From Geodermatophilus tzadiensis (GTDB lineage: Bacteria; Actinomycetota; Actinomycetes; Mycobacteriales; Geodermatophilaceae): DNA of 64,000 bases. The stretch spans positions 186,001 through 250,000 of the forward strand of contig NZ_PVTG01000005.1 of NCBI RefSeq assembly GCF_003002915.1. The letters are read 5' to 3'. Under the pieces are notes generated by a model. The model was not told where the DNA came from. It searched no databases and worked only from the letters and a program-made list of their open reading frames with translations. Below are positions 8,444 through 16,742 of this stretch, one piece after another. The position numbers and the translations under genes were made by a program. Position 1 is the stretch's first letter; every line of letters begins with the position of its first letter.

Positions 8444-10459
8444 ATGCCCGACACGGCGGTCCCCGAGGGAGCGGGTCAGCGCCCGGTCCAGGAGGGCGAC
8501 CTGCTGTGGACGCCCTCCCCTGAGCGGGTCGAGCGGACCCGCCTGACGGCCTTCACCCGCTTCGCCGAGGAACGCGCCGGTCGCACCCTCGCCGACTACA
8601 CCGCCCTGTGGCAGTGGTCGACGACCGAGCTGGAGGAGTTCTGGCAGGCGGTCTGGGACTTCTTCGACGTCCGCTCGTCGGCACCGCACACCGCGGTGCT
8701 CGAGCACCGCAGCATGCCGGGGGCCCGCTGGTTCCCCGGCGCCCGGCTGAACCTCGCCGAGCACGTGCTGCGGAGCGAACGGCCCGGTACGGCGGCCCTG
8801 GTGCACGCCGCCGAGGGCACGCCGGTGCACGAGCTGCCGTGGGAGGAGTTCGCCGGCCGGGTCCGCACGGTCGCCACGCACCTGCGCTCGGTCGGCGTCC
8901 GCCCCGGGGACCGGGTCGCGGCCTACCTCCCGAACGTGCCCGAGACGATGATCGCCGCGCTGGCCGCCGCCGGCGTCGGTGCGGTGTGGGCCGGCGTCTC
9001 CCCGGACTTCGGTGCCCGGGGCGCCCTCGACCGGCTGGGCCAGCTCGCTCCGACGGTCCTGTTCGCGACCGACGGCTACCGCTACGGCGGCCGGGACTTC
9101 GACCGGCGCGGCGAGGTGGCCGACCTCGTCGCCGGGCTGCCGAGCCTGCGCGAGGTGGTGCACGTGCCGGTGCTCGGCCTCGGCGCGGCGGGCACCACGT
9201 GGGCCGACGTCCTCGACGGGCCGTCCGTGCCCGCCGAGGAGTTCGTCTGCGAGCAGGTCCCGTTCGACCACCCGCTGTGGGTGCTGTTCTCCTCGGGGAC
9301 GACCGGGCTGCCCAAGCCGATCGTGCACGGGCACGGCGGCATCCTGCTCGAGCACCTGAAGCTGCACGCGCTGCACCACGACCTGCGTCCCGGCGACCGG
9401 GCGTTCTTCTTCACCACCACCGGCTGGATGATGTGGAACTCCCTGGTCACGATGCCGCTGGTCGGGGCCGTGCCGGTGCTCTACGACGGCAACCCCGCGC
9501 ACCCCGAGGTCGACGTCCTCTGGCGCATCGCGCAGGACAGCCGGGCGCGACTGTTCGGCGCCAGCCCGACCTTCGTCGAGCTGATGCAGAAGGCCGGGGT
9601 GGTGCCCCGCGAGCGCTTCGACCTCTCCGCACTGGACGTGGTCATGCCGGCCGGGTCCCCCGTGTCCCCGCGGATCACCGCGTGGTTCTACACCGACGTC
9701 AAGGACGAGCTGTCCGTCGCCACCGGCAGCGGGGGCACCGACGTCTGCACCGGGCTGGTCGGCGGCGTGCCGACGTCGCCGGTCCGGGCGGGGGAGATCC
9801 AGGCCCGCTCGCTCGGGGTCGCCGCCGAGGCGTGGGACGACGCCGGGCGGCCCGTCGTCGGGCAGGTCGGCGAGCTGGTCGTCACCGCGCCGATGCCCTC
9901 GATGCCGCTGTTCTTCTGGGGTGACGAGGACGGCGCCCGGTACCGGGCCAGCTACTTCGACACCTTCCCGGGGGTGTGGCGGCACGGGGACTTCCTCGAG
10001 GTCAACGAGCGCGGCGGCTGCTTCGTCCGCGGCCGCTCCGACGCCGTGCTCAACCGGCAGGGCGTGCGGATCGGCACCGCGGAGGTCTACCGCGTCGTCG
10101 AGGACGACCCCGCCGTGCTCTCCTCGCTGGTGGTCAACCTCGACCTGCCCGGCGGCGCGTTCTTCATGCCGCTGTTCGTCCGGCTCGCCCCCGGTGCGGA
10201 GCTGGACGCCGACCTGGAGGCGCGGATGCGACGGCGGCTGCGCGAGGAGTACAGCCCCCGGCACGTCCCCGACCGGATCATCGCCGTCGACGCGATCCCG
10301 CTGACCCGCAGCGGCAAGAAGATGGAGGTGCCGGTCCGCCGGCTGCTCCTCGGCGCCGACCCGGCCACGGTGGCCGACCCCAGCGCGATGGCCGATCCGG
10401 ACGCCCTGACCGAGTTCGTCGAGTACGCCCGCACCCAGCGGGACTACTCGCTCGCCTGA
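8444..10459 (+). CDS. aacS: Acetoacetate-CoA ligase (acetoacetyl-CoA synthetase)
   Basis: A 671-residue adenylate-forming enzyme of the AacS type, converting acetoacetate, ATP and CoA to acetoacetyl-CoA. Length and N-terminus (WTPSPERVERTRLTAF) match AacS rather than acetyl-CoA synthetase. The P-loop SSGTTGLPK is at residues 283-291, VRIGTAEVYRVVE marks the hinge, and the A10 catalytic lysine follows RSGK (K625). Product would enter beta-ketothiolase chemistry. It is the first enzyme of the long operon, 45 bases behind the IclR gene and 23 bases before the dikinase gene. That context suggests that acetoacetate, or a close 3-keto acid, is the product of the downstream carboxylase genes. Confidence 0.9.
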   Translation: MPDTAVPEGAGQRPVQEGDLLWTPSPERVERTRLTAFTRFAEERAGRTLADYTALWQWSTTELEEFWQAVWDFFDVRSSAPHTAVLEHRSMPGARWFPGARLNLAEHVLRSERPGTAALVHAAEGTPVHELPWEEFAGRVRTVATHLRSVGVRPGDRVAAYLPNVPETMIAALAAAGVGAVWAGVSPDFGARGALDRLGQLAPTVLFATDGYRYGGRDFDRRGEVADLVAGLPSLREVVHVPVLGLGAAGTTWADVLDGPSVPAEEFVCEQVPFDHPLWVLFSSGTTGLPKPIVHGHGGILLEHLKLHALHHDLRPGDRAFFFTTTGWMMWNSLVTMPLVGAVPVLYDGNPAHPEVDVLWRIAQDSRARLFGASPTFVELMQKAGVVPRERFDLSALDVVMPAGSPVSPRITAWFYTDVKDELSVATGSGGTDVCTGLVGGVPTSPVRAGEIQARSLGVAAEAWDDAGRPVVGQVGELVVTAPMPSMPLFFWGDEDGARYRASYFDTFPGVWRHGDFLEVNERGGCFVRGRSDAVLNRQGVRIGTAEVYRVVEDDPAVLSSLVVNLDLPGGAFFMPLFVRLAPGAELDADLEARMRRRLREEYSPRHVPDRIIAVDAIPLTRSGKKMEVPVRRLLLGADPATVADPSAMADPDALTEFVEYARTQRDYSLA

Positions 10460-10482
10460 ACCCCCGAGCAGAGGAGACACCG

Positions 10483-12303
10483 ATGTCCCAGCCAGCAGGC
10501 GAGCGGTCCTTCCCGCTGCCGTCCCAGATCGCCACCGTCCCGGGCGCCGAGGGGTGGGAGGAGATGTACCCGTTCTTCTCCCGCTTCCAGCCCGAGGACG
10601 ACGGCCGGTTCTGGTTCTACAACTCGATGCACTTCCCGGAGGTGGTCCCGGCCTTCGACGGACTGACCTCGGAGATCCCCTACACCGCGATCGGTGCCAA
10701 CACCGCCCGGCTGTTCAGCTTCCCGACCACGCTGGGCATCGAGTACCGGATCGTCAACGGGCGGGTGTACATCACGGCCAACCCGGTGACCGACCCCGCG
10801 CAGGTCGAGCGGCGGCTGGTGCACTTCCAGGAGCGGGCCGGCCACTACTACGCCAACTGGCAGCGCCTCTACGACGGCTGGCAGCAGCGGATCGAGGCGC
10901 TGATCGCCGAGATCGAGGCGGTCGAGGTGCCGCGGCTCGGCGAGCTCGACGACCTCGAGGTGGTCACCTCCTCGCGCGGGTACGCGAGCAACCACCTGCT
11001 GCGGGAGGAGTTCCACCGCTGCATCGACCTCTACTCGAAGATGTGGCACCACCACACCGAGTTCCTCATGCTCGGCTACGGCGCCTACGTCGTCTTCTTC
11101 GAGTTCTGCAAGCAGGCGTTCCCGGAGATGGGTGACCAGATGGTGGCCCGGATGGTCGCGGGCATCGACGTGACGATGTACCGCCCGGACGACGAGCTGA
11201 AGAAGCTCGCCGCGCTCGCGGTGGACCTCGACCTGGCGGACCTCTTCGTCGAGGGGAACGAGCCGGACAAGGTGCTCGGCGCGCTCCAGGAGCGCGGGGA
11301 CGCCGGCCGCCGCTGGCTGGCTGCGCTCGAGGAGGCGAAGGACCCGTGGTTCAACGTCTCGGTCGGGGACGGCTTCTACCACCACCACCTGTCCTGGGCC
11401 GACGACCTGACCGTGCCGTTCGCCGCGCTGCCGCGCTACGTCGAGCAGGTCCGCGCGGGGGAGGACCTCTCCCGGCCGACCGACCGGCTCGCCGCGGAGC
11501 GCGAGCGGATCGCCGACGAGTACCGGGCCCTGCTCGGCTCCGAGGACGAGCGGGCCGCCTTCGACCAGATGCTGGGGCTGTGCCGGCAGGTGTTCCCGTA
11601 CATCGAGTCGCACAAGTTCTACTGCGAGCACTGGTTCAGCACCCGCTTCTTCCAGAAGATCCGGGCCTTCGGGCAGCTGCTCGCCGACCGCGGCGTGCTC
11701 GCCGATGCCGAGGACGTCTTCCACCTGCGCCACGTCGAGATCGAGGACGCCCTGGCCGACGTCCAGCTGGCCTGGGCGTCGGGTGGCACGGAGCTCGGTG
11801 CCCGGCACTGGCGGCCGATCGTCGCCCGCCGCAAGGAGATCGTCGCGGCGCTGGCCGGCTGGTCCCCTCCGCCGGCGCTGGGTCCGGTGCCCGAGTCCCT
11901 CAACGACCCCGCGGTGAAGATGCTCTGGGGCATCACCGACGAGACGGTGCAGACCTGGCTGGGGGACGAGGAGCTCGACGAGGACACCGTCCGCGGGTAC
12001 GCGGCCTCTCCCGGCGTGGTCGAGGCGGTGGCCCGCGTGCTGCTCAACGCCAACGACATCGGCCAGATCCGCGAGGGCGAGATCCTCGTCTGCCCGGTGA
12101 CGGCCCCGAGCTGGGGCCCGGTGTTCGGCAAGATCGCCGCTGCCGTCTCCGACATCGGCGGCACGATGTCGCACGCGGCGATCGTGGCCCGCGAGTACGG
12201 CCTGCCGGCCGTCGTGGGCACCGGCCAGGCCACCGCCAAGATCAGGACGGGTGACCGGGTCCGGGTCGACGGCGACCGCGGCGTCGTCACCGTCCTCCGG
12301 TGA
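10483..12303 (+). CDS. PEP-utilising His-domain dikinase subunit (phenylphosphate-synthase A-like)
   Basis: A 606-residue protein whose last 85 or so residues are the phosphohistidine swivel domain of PEP synthase/PPDK-type enzymes. The motif GGTMSHAAIVARE places the phosphorylated histidine at H564. The first 500 residues are largely helical and rich in Trp, Tyr and His (YSKMWHHHTEF). They lack the PEP/pyruvate TIM barrel of true PEP synthase. This layout matches the large subunit of phenylphosphate synthase and the middle-plus-end of rifampin phosphotransferase, where the unique domain binds a small hydroxyl or enol acceptor. GAGGAGA precedes the ATG. It is coupled by a 4-base overlap to the ATP-grasp partner. 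I infer transfer of the ATP beta-phosphate to a ketone enol; the acceptor is unproven. Confidence 0.8.
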   Translation: MSQPAGERSFPLPSQIATVPGAEGWEEMYPFFSRFQPEDDGRFWFYNSMHFPEVVPAFDGLTSEIPYTAIGANTARLFSFPTTLGIEYRIVNGRVYITANPVTDPAQVERRLVHFQERAGHYYANWQRLYDGWQQRIEALIAEIEAVEVPRLGELDDLEVVTSSRGYASNHLLREEFHRCIDLYSKMWHHHTEFLMLGYGAYVVFFEFCKQAFPEMGDQMVARMVAGIDVTMYRPDDELKKLAALAVDLDLADLFVEGNEPDKVLGALQERGDAGRRWLAALEEAKDPWFNVSVGDGFYHHHLSWADDLTVPFAALPRYVEQVRAGEDLSRPTDRLAAERERIADEYRALLGSEDERAAFDQMLGLCRQVFPYIESHKFYCEHWFSTRFFQKIRAFGQLLADRGVLADAEDVFHLRHVEIEDALADVQLAWASGGTELGARHWRPIVARRKEIVAALAGWSPPPALGPVPESLNDPAVKMLWGITDETVQTWLGDEELDEDTVRGYAASPGVVEAVARVLLNANDIGQIREGEILVCPVTAPSWGPVFGKIAAAVSDIGGTMSHAAIVAREYGLPAVVGTGQATAKIRTGDRVRVDGDRGVVTVLR

Positions 12304-13397
12304 CGGGGACCGTCGTGACCCCCCTCCCGCTCGTGCTCCGCTTCGCCGACGTCGGCCGGGACGACGTGCCCGTCGCCGGCGGCAAGGGCGCCAGCCTCGG
12401 AGAGCTGATGCGGGCCGGCATCCGCGTCCCCGACGGCTTCGTGGTGGCCACCGCGGCCTTCCGGTCCGCGGTGGCCGCCCTCGACCTCGGCTCCCGGGTG
12501 GCGTCCCTCGACCCGGCCGACGGCGACGCCGTCGCGGCCGCGTGCGCGGAGCTGCGCTCCGTCGTCGAGTCGGCGCCGCTGCCGCCCCCCGTGGTCGAGG
12601 CGGTCACCGCCGGCTACGTGCGGCTGGCCGCCGAGTGCGGCCGGTCCGACCTGCCGGTGGCCGTCCGCTCCAGTGCCACCAGCGAGGACTCGGCCGAGGC
12701 CAGCTTCGCCGGCCTGCAGGACACCTACCTGTGGGTGCGCGGTGCGGACTCGGTCCTGCACCACGTCCGCCGCTGCTGGGCGAGCCTCTACAGCGTCGAG
12801 TCGGTGACCTACCGGCTGCGCCGCGGCATCCCCGAGACGGACCTGGCGATGGCCGTCGTGGTGCAGGAGATGGTCGGTGCGCGCAGCTCCGGGGTGATGT
12901 TCACCCGCAGCCCGCTCACCGGCGACCGGTCGGTGATCGCCATCGACGCCAGCTGGGGCCTCGGCTCCGCGGTCGTCAGCGGCGACGTCACCCCGGACTC
13001 CTTCGTCGTGAGCAAGGTGACCGGGGAGATCGGCCGGCGCACGGTGTCGACCAAGACCCGCTGGCACCAGCCCGACCCCCGGGGCTCGGGGGTCGTGGAG
13101 AGCGACGTGCCGGCCAACCTGCGGGACGTCCCGTCGATCAGCGACGACGAGATCGCCGAGCTGACCGCGATCGCCCGCCGGGTCGAGGCGCACTACGGCT
13201 GCCCCCAGGACATCGAGTGGGCGGTGTCGCGGACGGCGGCGCCCGGGGAGAGCGTGTTCGTGCTGCAGAGCCGGCCCGAGACGGTGTGGGCGGAGAAGGA
13301 CGCCGCGGCCGCCGGGCAGCGGGTGGCCGCGCCGACGCCCCGCGCCTTCGACCACGTGTTCAACCTGCTGGGCGGCAAGCGCCCGACGGAGTCCTGA
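12300..13397 (+). CDS. PEP/pyruvate-binding ATP-grasp dikinase subunit (phenylphosphate-synthase B-like)
   Basis: A 365-residue stand-alone PPDK_N ATP-grasp domain. Diagnostic stretches are GGKGASLGELMRAG near the start, VAVRSSATSEDSAEASFAGL (ATP-binding), VQEMVGARSSGVMFTRSP, and the terminal YGCPQDIEWAVS with the QSRPE closing strand. It would load pyrophosphate from ATP onto the histidine of the preceding protein, releasing AMP and finally phosphate. It starts at a GTG overlapping the previous stop, a sign of subunit pairing, and ends five bases before the biotin carrier gene. In ordinary PEP synthase this domain is fused to the others; here it is a separate chain, as in phenylphosphate synthase. 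Confidence 0.85.
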   Translation: MTGTVVTPLPLVLRFADVGRDDVPVAGGKGASLGELMRAGIRVPDGFVVATAAFRSAVAALDLGSRVASLDPADGDAVAAACAELRSVVESAPLPPPVVEAVTAGYVRLAAECGRSDLPVAVRSSATSEDSAEASFAGLQDTYLWVRGADSVLHHVRRCWASLYSVESVTYRLRRGIPETDLAMAVVVQEMVGARSSGVMFTRSPLTGDRSVIAIDASWGLGSAVVSGDVTPDSFVVSKVTGEIGRRTVSTKTRWHQPDPRGSGVVESDVPANLRDVPSISDDEIAELTAIARRVEAHYGCPQDIEWAVSRTAAPGESVFVLQSRPETVWAEKDAAAAGQRVAAPTPRAFDHVFNLLGGKRPTES

Positions 13398-13402
13398 GCG
13401 CC

Positions 13403-13897
13403 GTGGACCTCACGCCGGACGACGTCCGCGACGTGCTGCGCGTGCTGGACTCCAGCGGACTGGACGAGCTGCACCTGGAGCTGGCCGACCTGACCCTGAC
13501 GGTGCGGCGGGAGGGCGCGACCGGCTGGACGGCCGAGCAGCAGGTGCTCCGCCGTCCGGTCGTCGAGAGCGGGGCCGCGGTCGCGGCCGAGCCGGAACGG
13601 CCGCGCGCCGCCGTGCCCGAGGGGATGGTCGCCGTGCACCCGCCGCTGGTGGGGACCTTCTACCGGGCGCCCCAGCCGGGTGCGCCACCCTTCGTCGAGG
13701 TCGGGGACGGCGTGGGGGAGGACACCGTCGTCGGCATCGTCGAGACCATGAAGATGATGACCCCGGTGCACGCCGGCGTCCGGGGCACGGTGGTCGAGGT
13801 CCGTGCCGGCAACGGTGAGCTCACCGGCACCGACGCCGTGCTGCTCGTGGTGGACCCGGCCCGGGACGCGACCGGGCCGGTCGAGGGGTCGCGGTGA
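13403..13897 (+). CDS. Biotin carboxyl carrier protein (AccB-like)
   Basis: A 164-residue carrier. The N-terminal helix-strand unit (DVRDVLRVLDSSGLDELHLEL) is like AccB. A Pro/Ala/Glu-rich linker (about 55-75) follows, then the biotinyl domain with the lysine in ETMKMMTPV at K117, the normal biotinylation motif, about 48 residues from the end. The thumb-like insert VGTFYRAPQPGAPP is present, as in acetyl-CoA carboxylase carriers. The start is a GTG five bases after the ATP-grasp gene; the stop overlaps the biotin carboxylase start. It should shuttle carboxybiotin between the next two gene products. A host BirA ligase, not in this window, would be needed. Confidence 0.9.
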   Translation: MDLTPDDVRDVLRVLDSSGLDELHLELADLTLTVRREGATGWTAEQQVLRRPVVESGAAVAAEPERPRAAVPEGMVAVHPPLVGTFYRAPQPGAPPFVEVGDGVGEDTVVGIVETMKMMTPVHAGVRGTVVEVRAGNGELTGTDAVLLVVDPARDATGPVEGSR

Positions 13898-15261
13898 GGA
13901 TCCGCCGGCTGCTCGTGGCCAACCGGGGGGAGATCGCGGCCCGGGTGGTCCGCACCTGCTCCCGGCTCGGCATCGAGTCGGTGCTGGCCGCCTCGGACGC
14001 CGACCTCGACTCGCTGCCGGCCCGGCTGGCCGACCGGGTCGTGCGGCTCGGGCCGGCGCCCGCGGCGCAGTCCTACCTCGACCCCGCGGCCGTCGTCCGT
14101 GCGGCGCGGTCGGTCGGCGCCGACGCGGTGCACCCCGGCTACGGCTTCCTGTCGGAGAACCCGGCGCTGGCGCGGGCCTGCGCGGACGCCGGGATCGTCT
14201 TCGTGGGACCGACGGTGGAGTCCCTGCAGGCGGTCGGCGACAAGCTCACCGCCCGGTCGCACGCGGTCGCCGCCGGGCTGCCGGTCGTGCCCGGCGGCGA
14301 GGCGGGCGACCTGGCCTCGGCGCGGGCGGTCGCGGCGGAGGTCGGCTACCCGCTGCTGGTCAAGGCGGTCGGCGGCGGCGGCGGCCGGGGGATGAAGCTG
14401 GTCCGCTCCGCCGGCGAGCTGCCGCGCACCCTGGACCTCGCCGTCTCCGAGGCCGCCGCCGCGTTCGGCGACCCGCGCGTCTACCTGGAGCGATACGTCG
14501 CCTCCGGTCGGCACGTCGAGGTCCAGGTGCTCGGGGACGGCACCCGCGCCGTCGCCCTCGGCGACCGCGACTGTTCGGTGCAGCGCCGCTACCAGAAGCT
14601 GTTCGAGGAGGCTCCGGCGCCGCTGCTCCCCGCCGGGGTGCACGCGGAGATGGCCGCCGCGGCGCTGGCACTGGCCACCCACCTCCGCTACCGCGGCCTG
14701 GGCACCGTCGAGCTGCTGTACGACCGCGAGCGGCGGACCTCCTACTTCCTGGAGATGAACGCCCGCATCCAGGTGGAGCACCCGGTCACCGAGATGGTCA
14801 CCGGCCTGGACCTCGTCGCCGAGCAGCTCGCCGTGGCCGAGGGGCTGCCGCTGCGCATCCGGCAGGAGGACGTCGTCGTGACCGGGCACGCGGTGGAGTG
14901 CCGCGTCAACGCCGAGGACTGGGCGCACGACTTCCGCCCCTCGCCCGGGCGGATCGACCGCGTGGTGCTCCCCGTCGGCGACGGGATCCGCGTGGACACC
15001 CACGTGCAGGGTGGCTCCGTCGTCCCGCCGCACTACGACTCGCTGCTGGCCAAGCTGGTGGTGCACGGCCGCGACCGCGCCGACGCGCTCGCCCGTGCCC
15101 GCGCGGCGCTGGACCTGCTGCGCATCGACGGGGTGACCACCACCGTCCCGGTGCACCGGGCGCTGCTCGACGACCCCGAGTTCGCCGCCGGCGGCGTGGA
15201 CACCGCCTTCTTCGAGCGCTTCCTGCGGACGCGGCACCCCGACCTGGTGGAGGTGTCCTGA
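13894..15261 (+). CDS. Biotin carboxylase subunit (AccC-like)
   Basis: A 455-residue ATP-grasp enzyme that carboxylates biotin with bicarbonate and ATP. It opens IRRLLVANRGEIAARV, has HPGYGFLSENPALA, the glycine-rich lid GGGGRGMKLV, and the active-site signature FLEMNARIQVEHPVTE. Length equals free-standing AccC, not the fused actinobacterial AccA3-type alpha chain that carries its own carrier domain. Its start overlaps the carrier gene stop by four bases and its stop overlaps the carboxyltransferase ATG (TGATG), so the three biotin subunits should be made together. Confidence 0.92.
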   Translation: MRIRRLLVANRGEIAARVVRTCSRLGIESVLAASDADLDSLPARLADRVVRLGPAPAAQSYLDPAAVVRAARSVGADAVHPGYGFLSENPALARACADAGIVFVGPTVESLQAVGDKLTARSHAVAAGLPVVPGGEAGDLASARAVAAEVGYPLLVKAVGGGGGRGMKLVRSAGELPRTLDLAVSEAAAAFGDPRVYLERYVASGRHVEVQVLGDGTRAVALGDRDCSVQRRYQKLFEEAPAPLLPAGVHAEMAAAALALATHLRYRGLGTVELLYDRERRTSYFLEMNARIQVEHPVTEMVTGLDLVAEQLAVAEGLPLRIRQEDVVVTGHAVECRVNAEDWAHDFRPSPGRIDRVVLPVGDGIRVDTHVQGGSVVPPHYDSLLAKLVVHGRDRADALARARAALDLLRIDGVTTTVPVHRALLDDPEFAAGGVDTAFFERFLRTRHPDLVEVS

Positions 15262-16742
15262 TGGCCGACGTCGGGCTCGTCGACGTCTCGCTGCGCGACG
15301 GCAACCAGAGCCTGTGGGGAGCCGCGGGCCTGCGCAGCGCGCACGTGCTGCAGGTGGCACCCCTCCTGGAGCGGGTCGGCTTCCGGGCGCTGGACTACAG
15401 CTCCAGCACCGCGATGGGCATGCTGGTGCGCACCCACCGGGAGGACCCCTGGGAGCTGTTCCGGCGCACCCGGGCGCTGATGCCGAGGACGAAGCTGCAG
15501 TTCATCGGCACGGGGTTCCGCTTCATCTCCTGGCAGAACTCCCACCCCGACACGATGCAGCTGGTCTACGACCGGCTCGTGGCCAACGGCATCGACCGGG
15601 TCGTCGTCCTGGACCCCATGCACGACATGGACGCCGCCCGCGCCACGGCCCGGCGGCTGAAGGCCGCCGGCGTCGACGAGGTGGTCGGCGCGCTGACGTT
15701 CACCATCAGCGCGGTGCACGACGACGCCTTCTACGCCGACCTCGCCCGCCAGATGCGCGCGTGCCCGGACGTCGACCGCGTCTACGTCAAGGACCCCGCC
15801 GGCATCCTCACCGCGGAGCGGGCCCGCACGCTGCTGCCGGCGGTGAAGGCGCAGCTCGGCGACACCCCGCTGGAACTGCACTCCCACGCCACCATCGGGC
15901 TGTCGCCGGCGACCTACGCGATCGCCCCCGAGCTGGGCGTCGAGGTCGTGCAGACCGGCTGCGGTGCGCTGGGCAACGGCTCGTCGCTGCCCGAGGTGCG
16001 GCGCACCGTGGCCAACCTGCGCGAGATGGGCCACCGGGTCGACGTCGACGACCGCGCCCTCGGCCTGGCGTGCGACTACGTCGACCGCCTCGCCGCGGCC
16101 GAGCGGCTCCCCGTCGGGCGGCCCCAGGACTTCGACGCCGCCTTCCTGCACCACCAGATCGCCGGGGGCGTGCTGACCACCACCCGCCGCCAGCTGCGGG
16201 AGATCGGCATGGAGGACCGCTTCGGGAGCCTGGTCGAGGAGGTCGGCCGGGTCCGGGCGGAGCTCGGCCACCCGATCATGGTCACGCCGTTCCCCCAGAT
16301 GGTGGTCTCGCAGGCGCTGTTCAACGTGGTCGGGGAGCGCTGGTCCACCGTGCCGGACCAGGTCATCCGCTATGCGCTGGGCAGCTTCGGCCGGCCCACC
16401 GCCCCGATCGACCCGGACGTGCTCGACCGGGTCCTCGACCGGCCGCGCGCCCGCGAGCTGCGCGACGAGCCGCCGCCGCCCACCCCCGGCGAGCTGCGCC
16501 GCCGGTTCGGCCCGGCCGTCAGCGACGAGGAGCTGCTGCTGCGGGCGCACATGCCCGCCGAGCAGGTCGACGCGATGATCGCCGCCGGCCCCGCCACGCG
16601 GCACCACAACCCCTCCCTGGCTCCCGTGCTCGACCTGCTGCGCGGGCTGGGCGAGCGCACGACCGTCCACGACCTGGCGATCGGCAAGCCCGGCCTGCGC
16701 CTGTCGGTGCACCGGCACCCGGCAGGGGGCGTCCGTGCCTGA
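15261..16742 (+). CDS. Carboxyltransferase subunit, pyruvate carboxylase B / OadA-like
   Basis: A 493-residue TIM-barrel carboxyltransferase of the HMGL-like PYC/OADA family. Metal-ligand positions are kept: D13 in SLRDGNQS, K177 in YVKDPAG (carbamylated lysine in relatives), H207 and H209 in LELHSHAT. Towards the end FLHHQIAGGV, PIMVTPFPQMV and GSFGRPTAPIDPDVL correspond to the conserved PYC_OADA C-terminal domain. Differences from keto-acid enzymes are the Asn in place of His in the RDxHQS motif and the loss of Asp in the HxHDTxG motif. Family members carboxylate pyruvate or decarboxylate oxaloacetate. With acetoacetyl-CoA synthetase and a dikinase in the same operon I infer a methyl-ketone-derived acceptor. 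Pyruvate remains the main alternative. Confidence 0.85.
   Translation: MADVGLVDVSLRDGNQSLWGAAGLRSAHVLQVAPLLERVGFRALDYSSSTAMGMLVRTHREDPWELFRRTRALMPRTKLQFIGTGFRFISWQNSHPDTMQLVYDRLVANGIDRVVVLDPMHDMDAARATARRLKAAGVDEVVGALTFTISAVHDDAFYADLARQMRACPDVDRVYVKDPAGILTAERARTLLPAVKAQLGDTPLELHSHATIGLSPATYAIAPELGVEVVQTGCGALGNGSSLPEVRRTVANLREMGHRVDVDDRALGLACDYVDRLAAAERLPVGRPQDFDAAFLHHQIAGGVLTTTRRQLREIGMEDRFGSLVEEVGRVRAELGHPIMVTPFPQMVVSQALFNVVGERWSTVPDQVIRYALGSFGRPTAPIDPDVLDRVLDRPRARELRDEPPPPTPGELRRRFGPAVSDEELLLRAHMPAEQVDAMIAAGPATRHHNPSLAPVLDLLRGLGERTTVHDLAIGKPGLRLSVHRHPAGGVRA

Noticed and set aside
8414-10480. Very long minus-strand frame opposite acetoacetyl-CoA synthetase, and similar antisense frames elsewhere
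   Set aside because: Long antisense frames are expected at this GC content; residues are Arg/Gly/His-rich with no motif and no ribosome sites.
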